DNA of 11,381 bases from Comamonadaceae bacterium (GTDB lineage: Bacteria > Pseudomonadota > Gammaproteobacteria > Burkholderiales > Burkholderiaceae_C): contig CANHKH010000065.1 of assembly GCA_947460165.1 (NCBI GenBank), forward strand, positions 1-11,381, given 5' to 3'. The notes below the pieces were generated by a model. That model made no database searches, was not told the DNA's origin, and saw nothing but the letters and a program-made list of their open reading frames with translations. Made by a program: the position numbers and the translations under genes. Of the stretch, positions 1 through 6,200 are shown piece after piece (positions within the stretch are counted from its first letter, which is position 1; the number at the start of each line of letters is the position of its first letter).

Positions 1-99
1 CCCGAAGAAATCGCCAACGTCTACGCCTTTTTGGCCAGCGACGAGGCCAGCTACGTCAACGGCGCGGTGCTGGAGGTGTGCGGCGGCATGACGGTGTGA
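1..99 (+). CDS. Short-chain dehydrogenase/reductase, C-terminal end (partial)
   Basis: Reading frame 1 is open from the window edge to a TGA at 97-99, giving 32 residues that begin PEEIANVYAFLASDEASYV and end in GGMTV. The pattern P-E-E-I-A followed by FLASDEASYVNG and a final V-x-GG is the usual C-terminus of FabG-like, classical short-chain dehydrogenases/reductases (NAD(P)-dependent oxidoreductases with a Rossmann fold). The cofactor-binding and catalytic (Ser-Tyr-Lys) parts lie upstream of the window, so the substrate cannot be inferred; 3-oxoacyl-ACP reductase and 3-hydroxyacyl-CoA dehydrogenase paralogues share this ending. Family assignment is good, specific function unknown. Confidence 0.8.
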   Translation, partial: PEEIANVYAFLASDEASYVNGAVLEVCGGMTV

Positions 100-245
100 A
101 GCCCTTTGAATTGGGGTCATGAATTGGGGTCAGATACACATTGATCCAGGTCTTCGGGCATGACCTCAGGCGACGATTCGCCAGCAGGCTGTCTACAGAA
201 TGCAGGAGCAGCCCACGTCAACAGGCTGAACGAGATAATCACCGA
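100..245. other. Intergenic spacer upstream of the chrA pair
   Basis: The 146 nt between the dehydrogenase stop and the first chrA ATG contain the 13-bp tandem repeat and otherwise no recognisable element. I looked for a sigma-70 promoter (for example TTGATC at 141-146) but found no -10 at proper spacing. An in-frame TTG at 141 would extend the chrA ORF upstream, but the extra 35 residues are charged, unlike any ChrA N-terminus, and overlap the presumed leader. Confidence 0.5.
108..133. repeat. Two tandem 13-bp units, GAATTGGGGTCA(T/G)
   Basis: GAATTGGGGTCAT at 108-120 is followed directly by GAATTGGGGTCAG at 121-133, identical except for the last base. It begins 9 nt after the dehydrogenase stop codon. 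TTGGGGTCAGA-type words are frequent intergenic motifs in proteobacteria and are often found near REP-associated (Y1/IS200-like) transposases; that link is recalled, not shown here, and no transposase is present. It could be a remnant of such an element or part of a regulatory site for the downstream chrA pair. Confidence 0.6.
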
Positions 246-818
246 ATGAATTCCACCACCAGCGTGAAGCCCCGCCCCCAGACCCTGACTGAGCTGTTTT
301 TGGGTTTCAGCTGGCTGGCCTTGCAAGGCTTTGGCGGGGTGCTGGCCGTGGCCCAGCGCGAGTTGGTGGAGAAAAAACGCTGGCTCAGCCGCGACGAGTT
401 CATTGAGGAATGGGCCGTGGCGCAGCTGATGCCTGGCCCCAACGTGATCAATCTGGCCATTGCCCTGGGCAGCCGCTACTTTGGCTGGCGTGGCGCTTGG
501 GTGGCCATGGCCGGCATGCTGGCTTTTCCGCTGGTCATCGTGCTGATCTTGGCATCGCTCTATGCCCAACTGGCCCACCTGCCCGCCGCCGAAGGCGCCC
601 TGCGCGGCATGGCCGCTGTGGCGGCGGGGCTGATTGCCGCCACGGGTCTGAAGTTGGCGCCGGCTTTGAACACCAATGTGCTGGGCAAGCCGCTGTGCGC
701 CTTGCTGGGCATGGCCACGTTTGTGGGTGTCGCCTGGCTCAGGCTGCCCTTGGCGGTGGTGGTGCTCGGTCTGGGGGCTCTGGCTTGCGCTCTGGCCTGG
801 CGCAGGTTGCCCGCATGA
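246..818 (+). CDS. chrA: ChrA-family transporter, N-terminal half-size subunit
   Basis: This encodes 190 residues of the CHR (chromate ion transporter) family, inner-membrane proteins that in characterised members export chromate. Full-size ChrA has two homologous halves of about 190 residues; here each half is a separate gene, the short-chain arrangement. Visible family marks are LQGFGGVLAVAQRELVE near residues 26-42, KRWLSRDEF at 44-52 and the MPGPN loop at 62-66. Hydrophobic stretches follow at roughly 84-108, 119-140 and 150-186. The ATG at 246 is chosen over an upstream in-frame TTG because the family homology begins shortly after it. The stop overlaps the next gene's start (ATGA, 815-818), indicating translational coupling. 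Sulfate or another oxyanion, or an unknown substrate, is possible; many CHR proteins are untested. Confidence 0.85.
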   Translation: MNSTTSVKPRPQTLTELFLGFSWLALQGFGGVLAVAQRELVEKKRWLSRDEFIEEWAVAQLMPGPNVINLAIALGSRYFGWRGAWVAMAGMLAFPLVIVLILASLYAQLAHLPAAEGALRGMAAVAAGLIAATGLKLAPALNTNVLGKPLCALLGMATFVGVAWLRLPLAVVVLGLGALACALAWRRLPA

Positions 819-1390
819 CGCCTTTGGACCTCAGCCTGGGCGACTGGCTGACCTTGTTTTTGCACTTTGCCACGCTCTCACTGCTGAGCGTGGGCGGGGC
901 CATCACCACCTCGGCCGACATGCACCGCTTTTTGGTGGACCGCCAAGGCTGGCTCACGGATGCGCAGTTCAACACCTCGGTGGCGCTGGCCCAGGCCGCC
1001 CCTGGCCCCAATATTTTGTTTGTGGCGCTCATGGGCTGGAACGTGGGGCTCAACACCGGCCTGCCCTGGGCCCCTGCGGCCGCCATGATGCTGGCCATGG
1101 TGGGCATCATGGTGCCCAGTTCCTTGCTCGCATACACCACCTCCAACTGGAGCCACCGCAACCGCCACTTGCGGGGGGTGAGGGCATTCAAGCAGGGCTT
1201 TGCGCCCATCGTGGTGGCCTTGTTGGTGGCCACCGGCTGGGTGCTGGCCACCGCGACCGGCCGCACGCTGGACCACTGGCCGCTGTGGCTGCTCGCGGCC
1301 CTGAGCACCTTGGTGGTGTGGCGCACCAAGCTGCACCTGCTGTGGCTGCTGGGGGCGGGTGCGGTGGTGGGGGCCTTGGGCTGGGTGTGA
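815..1390 (+). CDS. chrA: ChrA-family transporter, C-terminal half-size subunit
   Basis: This is the 191-residue partner of the preceding gene and overlaps it by four bases. It repeats the same CHR domain plan: a first helix with LSVGGAITT at residues 24-32, HRFLVDRQGWLTDAQF at 37-52, and AAPGPN at 61-66 matching MPGPN in the first protein. Long hydrophobic segments follow near 84-107, 129-148, 157-169 and 174-191. The two proteins are presumed to form a heteromeric membrane transporter, with halves inserted in opposite topology, as in other two-gene CHR systems. The ATG at 815 is fixed by the overlap and by the domain boundary. There is no chrB regulator next to it. Chromate as substrate is a family-level inference only. 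Confidence 0.85.
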   Translation: MTPLDLSLGDWLTLFLHFATLSLLSVGGAITTSADMHRFLVDRQGWLTDAQFNTSVALAQAAPGPNILFVALMGWNVGLNTGLPWAPAAAMMLAMVGIMVPSSLLAYTTSNWSHRNRHLRGVRAFKQGFAPIVVALLVATGWVLATATGRTLDHWPLWLLAALSTLVVWRTKLHLLWLLGAGAVVGALGWV

Positions 1391-1443
1391 GTGCCGGGCT
1401 CGATTGAGCAAGCCTCAGCATCAGGCCATCAACCGCCCTGCCC

Positions 1444-2424
1444 TCACGGCTTCGCATGCTGAGCCGCAGCGTCCAAAGACACCTCCCCTGCTGCAGGCGG
1501 CGACCACAGCGCGCCAAAGTTCTGGGCCAGCCAAGCCTCGCCGTGTTCAAGCATGAAGTAGCGAAAAGACTCGGCCGCCGGTGAGAGCAGCTTGGAGCGG
1601 GTGTGCACCACGTTCCAAGCCCGCACCACGGGCGCGCCGCGCACGTCCAGCAGGGCAATCAGGCCGTGCCGCATTTCCATGCCTATGGCGTGCAGCGACA
1701 CAAAGCCCAAACCCAGCCCGGCCATCACGGCTTGCTTGAGGGTTTCATTGCTGTGCAAATTCATTTTCAGGCGCGGCTCCACGCGGTGCTCGGCAAAGAA
1801 CTTTTCCATGGCGGCGCGGGTGCCTGAACCCGGCTCACGCGCGATGAAGTCGTGCCCGCGCAAGTCTTCCACGCTCAGTGGCCCCAGGCCCACCAAGGGG
1901 TGGTCGGTGGCAGCCACAAACACATGCGGGTGCGCGGCAAAGGGCTCGGCGCGCGTTTGCAGCTCCTGCGGGGGCCGGCCCATCACCGCAATGTCCACCT
2001 CGTTGTGCCCCAGCATGCGCACCAGCTGTTCGCGGTTGCCCACCAGCAAGTTCACATCCACACCCGGATGGCGTTTTTGATATTGGCCGACCATGTTCAT
2101 CAAAAAATACTTGGCCGTGCTGACCAAGCCCACGGTCAAGCGCCCGGACTCCACCTGCTTGAGCCGGGCGGCCGCGTCTTCGGCGTCCTTGACGGTGGCC
2201 AAGATGCGCCTGGCGTAGACCAGCATGTACTCCCCCGTGGTGGTCAGGCTCACCTTGCGCCCTGCGCGCTCAAACAGCGGCGCGCCCACATGGCCCTCCA
2301 GCTCCTTGACCTGCAAGGTCACCGCCGGCGGGGTCAGGTGCAGGGCCTCGGCCGCACGCACAAAGCTGAGGTGGCGCGCCACCTCGTTGAAGACGCGCAG
2401 CTGTCTGAAGGTCGCGTTTTTCAT
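1444..2424 (-). CDS. cbbR: CbbR, LysR-type regulator of the Calvin cycle operon
   Basis: This 326-residue LysR-type transcription factor is transcribed away from cbbL. Residues 1-65 form the winged helix-turn-helix: MKNATFRQLRVFNEVARHLS, then SFVRAAEALHLTPPAVT at 20-36 and PLFERAGRKV at 49-58. A linker helix follows (about 66-92), then the effector-binding domain (about 93-305). VSTAKYF at 101-107 and GSGTR at 199-203 are typical of CbbR and line the presumed metabolite pocket. In characterised CbbRs, Calvin-cycle metabolites or redox signals (RuBP, PEP, NADPH) tune DNA binding. The ATG at 2424 is preferred: longer in-frame starts would run into the cbbL leader and put about 46 unrelated residues before the HTH. 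There is no clear Shine-Dalgarno, and an inverted repeat begins on the start codon, suggesting autoregulation. Confidence 0.95.
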   Translation of the reverse strand: MKNATFRQLRVFNEVARHLSFVRAAEALHLTPPAVTLQVKELEGHVGAPLFERAGRKVSLTTTGEYMLVYARRILATVKDAEDAAARLKQVESGRLTVGLVSTAKYFLMNMVGQYQKRHPGVDVNLLVGNREQLVRMLGHNEVDIAVMGRPPQELQTRAEPFAAHPHVFVAATDHPLVGLGPLSVEDLRGHDFIAREPGSGTRAAMEKFFAEHRVEPRLKMNLHSNETLKQAVMAGLGLGFVSLHAIGMEMRHGLIALLDVRGAPVVRAWNVVHTRSKLLSPAAESFRYFMLEHGEAWLAQNFGALWSPPAAGEVSLDAAAQHAKP

Positions 2425-2439
2425 TAAGTAATCACTTAA
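2424..2439. promoter_or_regulatory. Perfect inverted repeat TTAAGT-N4-ACTTAA, candidate CbbR operator
   Basis: TTAAGT at 2424-2429 and ACTTAA at 2434-2439 are exact reverse complements around the spacer AATC. The left arm shares its first base with the cbbR start codon (CAT, 2422-2424). LysR-type regulators bind interrupted dyads in divergent promoter regions, so this is the best CbbR site candidate visible. It does not give a clean T-N11-A match, and it is about 90 nt upstream of the cbbL ATG. Function is inferred from position and symmetry. Confidence 0.45.
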
Positions 2440-2527
2440 CTGTGAACAAATTATTTTTAAATATACCTTATCTATTTGAATCCCTACAGTTGTCTTCACT
2501 CCTTCAACCACCTTCGCAAAGGCCCTC
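2425..2527. promoter_or_regulatory. Divergent cbbR-cbbL control region, strongly AT-rich
   Basis: These 103 nt separate the two divergent start codons. Bases 2421-2480 contain only 12 G/C out of 60 by hand count, against well over 60% in the adjacent genes. CbbR normally activates cbbL and represses its own gene from exactly this position, so promoters on both strands and the CbbR sites are expected here. TATACC at 2462-2467 is a possible cbbL -10, but no good -35 precedes it, as is common for activator-dependent promoters. TATTT-TT-AAATA at 2452-2463 is a second small dyad. AAAGG at 2518-2522 is the likely cbbL ribosome binding site, 5 nt before the ATG. Confidence 0.75.
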
Positions 2528-4012
2528 ATGAACACAGCTACAGACAAAGAAATCACAGACAAGAAAGCGCGCTACAGCGCCGGTGTGCTCAAGTACAAGC
2601 AGATGGGCTATTGGCAGCCCGACTATGTGCCCAAGGACACCGACTTGATCGCCATGTTCCGCATGACGCCGCAAGAAGGCGTCGATTCTGAAGAGTGCGC
2701 CGCGGCCGTCGCCGGCGAATCCTCCACCGCCACCTGGACGGTGGTGTGGACCGACCGCCTGACCGCCTGCGACCTTTACCGCGCCAAGGCCTATCGCGTC
2801 GATTCCGTGCCCAACACCGGCCCCGGCACAAAGACGGAGCAGCAGTACTTCGCCTATATCGCTTACGACATCGACCTGTTCGAAGGCGGCTCTATCGCCA
2901 ACCTCACGGCATCCATCATTGGCAACGTCTTCGGCTTCAAGGCAGTCAAGGCCTTGCGCCTGGAAGACATGCGCATCCCGGTCGCTTACCTCAAGACCTT
3001 CCAGGGTCCTGCGACCGGCGTGGTCGTCGAGCGCGAGCGCCTGGACAAGTTTGGCCGCCCGCTGCTGGGCGCCACCACCAAACCCAAGCTCGGCCTGTCG
3101 GGCCGCAACTATGGCCGCGTGGTGTACGAGGGCCTCAAAGGCGGTCTTGATTTCATGAAGGACGACGAGAACATCAACTCGCAGCCCTTTATGCATTGGC
3201 GCGATCGTTTCCTCTACTGCATGGAGGCCGTCAACAAAGCCAGCGCTGCCAGCGGCGAGGTCAAAGGTCATTACCTGAACGTCACCGCCGGGACGATGGA
3301 AGAAATGTACGCCCGTGCCGAGTTCGCCAAGAGCCTGGGCAGCGTGATCATCATGATCGACCTGGTGATTGGCTACACGGCGATCCAGAGCATGGCGCTG
3401 TGGGCGCGCAAGAACGACATGATCTTGCACCTGCACCGTGCAGGCAACAGCACCTACTCGCGGCAAAAAAACCACGGCATGAACTTCCGCGTCATCTGCA
3501 AGTGGATGCGCATGGCGGGTGTGGACCACATCCACGCCGGCACGGTGGTCGGCAAGTTGGAGGGCGACCCCATGATGATCCGGGGCTTTTACGACACATT
3601 GCTTGACACGCACACACCCATGCAGCTCGAAAAAGGTCTGTTCTTCGAGCAGGACTGGGCGTCGCTCAACAAGGTCATGCCGGTGGCCTCTGGCGGCATC
3701 CATGCGGGCCAAATGCACCAGTTGCTGACCTACCTCGGCGACGACGTGGTGCTGCAGTTTGGCGGCGGCACCATAGGCCACCCCATGGGCATTCAGGCCG
3801 GCGCCACGGCGAACCGGGTCGCCCTCGAAGCCATGGTGCTGGCGCGCAATGAAGGCCGCGACATCTGGAACGAAGGCCCGCAAATCCTGCAAGACGCCGC
3901 CAAGTGGTGCTCGCCCCTGAAAGCGGCCATAGACACCTGGGGTGACATCAGCTTTAACTACGAGTCCACCGACACCGCCGACTTTGCCGTCACACCAACG
4001 GCTGCCATTTAA
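2528..4012 (+). CDS. cbbL: Ribulose-1,5-bisphosphate carboxylase/oxygenase large subunit, form I red-type (IC)
   Basis: This is the catalytic subunit of RuBisCO, 494 residues, which carboxylates RuBP to two 3-phosphoglycerates. All active-site elements are visible: TTKPKLGLSGR at 183-193 with catalytic Lys185 (spinach K175), the GGLDFMKDDE loop with carbamylated Lys211 and Mg ligands Asp213 and Glu214 (spinach K201/D203/E204), HLHRAG with His303/Arg304 (spinach H294/R295), and DHIHAGTVVGKLEGD with His336 and loop-6 Lys343 (spinach H327/K334). ASGGIH (Ser388) and FGGGTIGHPMG (411-421) complete the phosphate sites. The N-terminal TWTVVWTDRLTACDLYRAKAY stretch, the red-type cbbS and the adjacent cbbX all indicate the red-type IC lineage. 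It heads the operon. The ATG at 2528 is preceded by AAAGG. No truncation or missing residue was seen. Confidence 0.99.
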   Translation: MNTATDKEITDKKARYSAGVLKYKQMGYWQPDYVPKDTDLIAMFRMTPQEGVDSEECAAAVAGESSTATWTVVWTDRLTACDLYRAKAYRVDSVPNTGPGTKTEQQYFAYIAYDIDLFEGGSIANLTASIIGNVFGFKAVKALRLEDMRIPVAYLKTFQGPATGVVVERERLDKFGRPLLGATTKPKLGLSGRNYGRVVYEGLKGGLDFMKDDENINSQPFMHWRDRFLYCMEAVNKASAASGEVKGHYLNVTAGTMEEMYARAEFAKSLGSVIIMIDLVIGYTAIQSMALWARKNDMILHLHRAGNSTYSRQKNHGMNFRVICKWMRMAGVDHIHAGTVVGKLEGDPMMIRGFYDTLLDTHTPMQLEKGLFFEQDWASLNKVMPVASGGIHAGQMHQLLTYLGDDVVLQFGGGTIGHPMGIQAGATANRVALEAMVLARNEGRDIWNEGPQILQDAAKWCSPLKAAIDTWGDISFNYESTDTADFAVTPTAAI

Positions 4013-4016
4013 GGAG
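4011..4016 (+). promoter_or_regulatory. Shine-Dalgarno AAGGAG for cbbS, overlapping the cbbL stop
   Basis: AAGGAG lies 9 nt before the cbbS ATG and shares its first two bases with the cbbL stop TAA (4010-4012). It is one of the strongest ribosome binding sites in the operon, suiting the need for equal amounts of both RuBisCO subunits, and it fixes the cbbS start at 4026 (or 4029, since ATGATG occurs there). Confidence 0.8.
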
Positions 4017-4025
4017 AACCGCACC

Positions 4026-4460
4026 ATGATGACCAACCAAGGCAACCGCCTCACACAAGGCCAATTTTCTTACCTGCCCGACCTCACTGACGCGCAGATC
4101 ACCGCACAGATCGAGTACGCGCTGGGAAAAAACTGGGCCGTCGGCATCGAATACACCGACGATCCTCATCCGCGCAACACCTACTGGGAGATGTACGGCA
4201 ACCCGATGTTTGACCTGAAGGACGCGTCGGGCATCTTGAAGGAGATCAAGGCCTGCCGCCAGACCTTTGCCAACCACTACATTCGTGTGACGGCCTTCGA
4301 TTCGACACAAGGCGTCGAGTCACCGCGCATGTCCTACATCGTCAACCGGCCCAAAAACGAACCCGGCTTCGGTCTGGCCAGGCAGGAGATAGGTGGGCGC
4401 CAAATTCAGTACACCGTGCACAGCTACGCCACCGACAAGCCCGAAGGCGAGCGTTACTGA
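4026..4460 (+). CDS. cbbS: RuBisCO small subunit, red-type
   Basis: This 144-residue small subunit caps the L8 core to form the L8S8 holoenzyme. Recognisable features are QGQFSYLPDLTDAQI at residues 11-25, the YALGKNWAVGIEYTDDPHPRN region at 31-51, TYWEMYGNPMFDL at 52-64 and a helix around 67-80 (ASGILKEIKACRQ). After the core come residues about 108-144 (PKNEPGFGLARQEIGGRQIQY), the C-terminal beta-hairpin extension that red-type small subunits have and green-type ones lack; it lines the central solvent channel of the holoenzyme. The gene is 13 nt after cbbL with its own strong Shine-Dalgarno. The start is the first of two consecutive ATGs. Confidence 0.98.
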   Translation: MMTNQGNRLTQGQFSYLPDLTDAQITAQIEYALGKNWAVGIEYTDDPHPRNTYWEMYGNPMFDLKDASGILKEIKACRQTFANHYIRVTAFDSTQGVESPRMSYIVNRPKNEPGFGLARQEIGGRQIQYTVHSYATDKPEGERY

Positions 4461-4480
4461 TTCGAGTGGACAGACTCAGC

Positions 4481-5443
4481 ATGCACGACTTGCCACGCGA
4501 CAAAAACTCTGGAGATCCAGAGCCTGAACACGCTGCGGCCTCACCCGCCGCAGCGCAGCTGACCGTCTCCCAAGTGCTGGCCGAATCGCAGGTGCAAACC
4601 GTGCTGGCTGAACTCGAGCAGGGCCTGGTGGGGCTGGCTCCTGTCAAGCAGAGGGTGCGCGACATCGCCGCCCTTTTGGTGATAGATCGCCTGCGCAAAA
4701 ACCGGGGCCTGGCCGCCCAAGCCCCCAGCTTGCACATGTGCTTTTCGGGCAACCCTGGCACGGGCAAGACCACGGTGGCGCTGCGCATGGCGCAAATCCT
4801 GCACCGCCTGGGTTATGTGCGCAAAGGGCACTTGGTGGCGGTCACCCGCGACGACCTGGTGGGCCAGTACATCGGCCACACCGCACCCAAAACCCGCGAG
4901 GTGCTCAAAAAAGCCATGGGCGGCGTGCTGTTCATCGACGAGGCCTATTACCTGTACCGGCCGGAAAACGAGCGCGACTACGGGCAAGAAGCCATAGAGA
5001 TCTTGCTGCAAGTCATGGAAAACCAGCGCGACGACCTGGTGGTGATCTTGGCCGGCTACAAAGACCGCATGGACACCTTTTTTTCGTCCAACCCCGGCAT
5101 GAGCAGCCGCATTGCCCTCCACCTGGACTTTCCGGACTACAGCGCCCAAGAACTGCTGCGCATCGCCGACCAGATGCTGATCGAGCTCAACTACCGCTTT
5201 GACGATGGCCGAGACGGTCTTGAGAGTGCCCGTGCCGCCTTTGAGCAGTACTTGCAGCTGCGCATGGCCCAGCCGCATTTTGCCAACGCGCGCAGCGTGA
5301 GAAACGCTTTGGACCGCGCCCGGCTGCGCCAGGCCAGCCGCCTGTTTGCCCAAGCCGAGGTGGCGCACAGCGCCGAGGACCTGAGCACGCTCAACGCCGC
5401 CGACCTGCGGGCCAGCCGGGTCTTTGCACACGCAGCCCCCTGA
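4481..5443 (+). CDS. cbbX: CbbX, AAA+ red-type RuBisCO activase
   Basis: This hexameric AAA+ ATPase remodels inhibited red-type RuBisCO by pulling on the large-subunit C-terminus and releasing bound RuBP or other sugar phosphates; family members are themselves activated by RuBP. From ATG 4481 it is 320 residues. After a variable, acidic N-terminus (1-28), LTVSQVLAESQVQTVL begins the conserved part. Walker A is GNPGTGKT (90-97), the pore-loop tyrosine is in QYIGHTAPKT (Tyr130), Walker B is GVLFIDEA (148-155), the AGYKDRMDTFF strand is at 191-201, and SSR (Arg210) is near the arginine-finger position. ANARSVRNALDRARLRQA (268-285) is the small-domain sensor-2 region. A GTG at 4466 in the same frame would add five residues (MDRLS); neither start has a good Shine-Dalgarno, and ATG is preferred. 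It directly follows its substrate genes cbbLS. Confidence 0.96.
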   Translation: MHDLPRDKNSGDPEPEHAAASPAAAQLTVSQVLAESQVQTVLAELEQGLVGLAPVKQRVRDIAALLVIDRLRKNRGLAAQAPSLHMCFSGNPGTGKTTVALRMAQILHRLGYVRKGHLVAVTRDDLVGQYIGHTAPKTREVLKKAMGGVLFIDEAYYLYRPENERDYGQEAIEILLQVMENQRDDLVVILAGYKDRMDTFFSSNPGMSSRIALHLDFPDYSAQELLRIADQMLIELNYRFDDGRDGLESARAAFEQYLQLRMAQPHFANARSVRNALDRARLRQASRLFAQAEVAHSAEDLSTLNAADLRASRVFAHAAP

Positions 5444-5452
5444 AGTGCGCCC

Positions 5453-6175
5453 ATGCTGCAAGCCCTCATCTTTGACGTGGACGGCACCCTGGCCGACACC
5501 GAGCTGGCCCACCTGGCCGCGTTCAACCACGCCTTTGCCGAGGTGGGCCTGGACTGGCACTGGGATGTGCCGCTGTACACCCGGCTGCTGGAGGTCTCGG
5601 GCGGCAAAGAGCGCATACGCGCCCACTGGATGGAGCGCGGCGACATGCCCCAAGACATTGGTGACGGCAATGAACTCGACGAGCTCATTGCCCACATGCA
5701 CGAGCTCAAAACCGCCGCCTACGCCCAAGCCGTGCAAGACGGCCAAGTGCAGCTGCGCCCCGGCGTGCTGGCTTTGCTGTCGGCCGCTGGCGACGCAGGC
5801 CTCAAGCTGGCCATTGCCACCACCACCTCGCCGGCCAACATCAGCCACTTGCTCCAGCGCTGCGTGGGAGGCGACTGGCAGCGCCTGTTTGCCGTGGTGG
5901 AAGACGCTGTCACCGCCCCGCGCAAAAAACCTCATCCCCAGGTCTACCAGCAGACCTTGCAGCGCCTGGGCTTGCCCGCGGCGAACGCGCTGGCCTTTGA
6001 AGATTCCGCCAACGGCCTGCGTGCGGCACGCGCTGCAGGCCTGGCCACGGTGGTCACGCCCAATGCCTTCACCGCTCACCATGATTTTTGGGGCGCGCTG
6101 CAGGTGCTGCCCAGTTTGCAAAACTTGACGCTGGCGCAGTTGCGCCAGTGGCAGGCCATGCCATCATTCAATTGA
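5453..6175 (+). CDS. cbbY: CbbY, HAD-family xylulose-1,5-bisphosphate phosphatase
   Basis: This 240-residue haloacid-dehalogenase phosphatase, as characterised in red-type operons, converts the RuBisCO misfire product xylulose-1,5-bisphosphate to xylulose-5-phosphate and so removes a tight inhibitor released by CbbX. HAD motif I is FDVDGTLADTE with nucleophile Asp8 and acid/base Asp10; the helical cap domain follows (about 16-90). Motif II is IATTTSP (121-127), motif III the lysine in APRKKPHP (155-162), and motif IV AFEDSANG (181-188) with metal ligands at Glu183/Asp184. It starts 9 nt after the cbbX stop, within the same transcript. Length and motif spacing fit the family, and the neighbourhood makes a generic beta-phosphoglucomutase role unlikely. 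Confidence 0.93.
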   Translation: MLQALIFDVDGTLADTELAHLAAFNHAFAEVGLDWHWDVPLYTRLLEVSGGKERIRAHWMERGDMPQDIGDGNELDELIAHMHELKTAAYAQAVQDGQVQLRPGVLALLSAAGDAGLKLAIATTTSPANISHLLQRCVGGDWQRLFAVVEDAVTAPRKKPHPQVYQQTLQRLGLPAANALAFEDSANGLRAARAAGLATVVTPNAFTAHHDFWGALQVLPSLQNLTLAQLRQWQAMPSFN

Positions 6176-6200
6176 AACCCGCAGCCAGAGGAACGCCCCC

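Noticed and set aside
815..818. Split chrA as a frameshift or nonsense mutation of one full-length gene
   Set aside because: The second gene starts at a clean ATG in an ATGA overlap and each half is a complete domain of family length, matching the natural two-gene arrangement.
410..1407. Long alternative + strand frames through the chrA region
   Set aside because: Upstream of 815, the frame carrying the second ChrA gives Arg/Gly/His-rich nonsense; the ChrA motifs appear only in the two overlapping genes called.
1396..1413. Small GCTC-GATT-GAGC hairpin between chrA and cbbR
   Set aside because: A 4-bp stem without a T-run is too weak to call a terminator, although one is expected between these convergent genes.
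2504..4054. A 516-codon open frame antisense to cbbL
   Set aside because: It mirrors cbbL codon by codon in a GC-rich gene, has a His/Val/Ala-rich product with no recognisable fold, and has no ribosome binding site. The sense strand carries a full set of RuBisCO active-site motifs.
4541..6121. A 526-codon open frame antisense to cbbX and cbbY
   Set aside because: It spans two real genes on the other strand and their junction, with a low-complexity Gln/His/Gly/Val-rich product; it is a by-product of third-position G/C bias.
5453..6175. CbbY as an ordinary beta-phosphoglucomutase
   Set aside because: Both are HAD proteins with similar motifs, but placement directly after cbbX in a red-type RuBisCO operon and the lack of sugar-catabolism neighbours favour CbbY.
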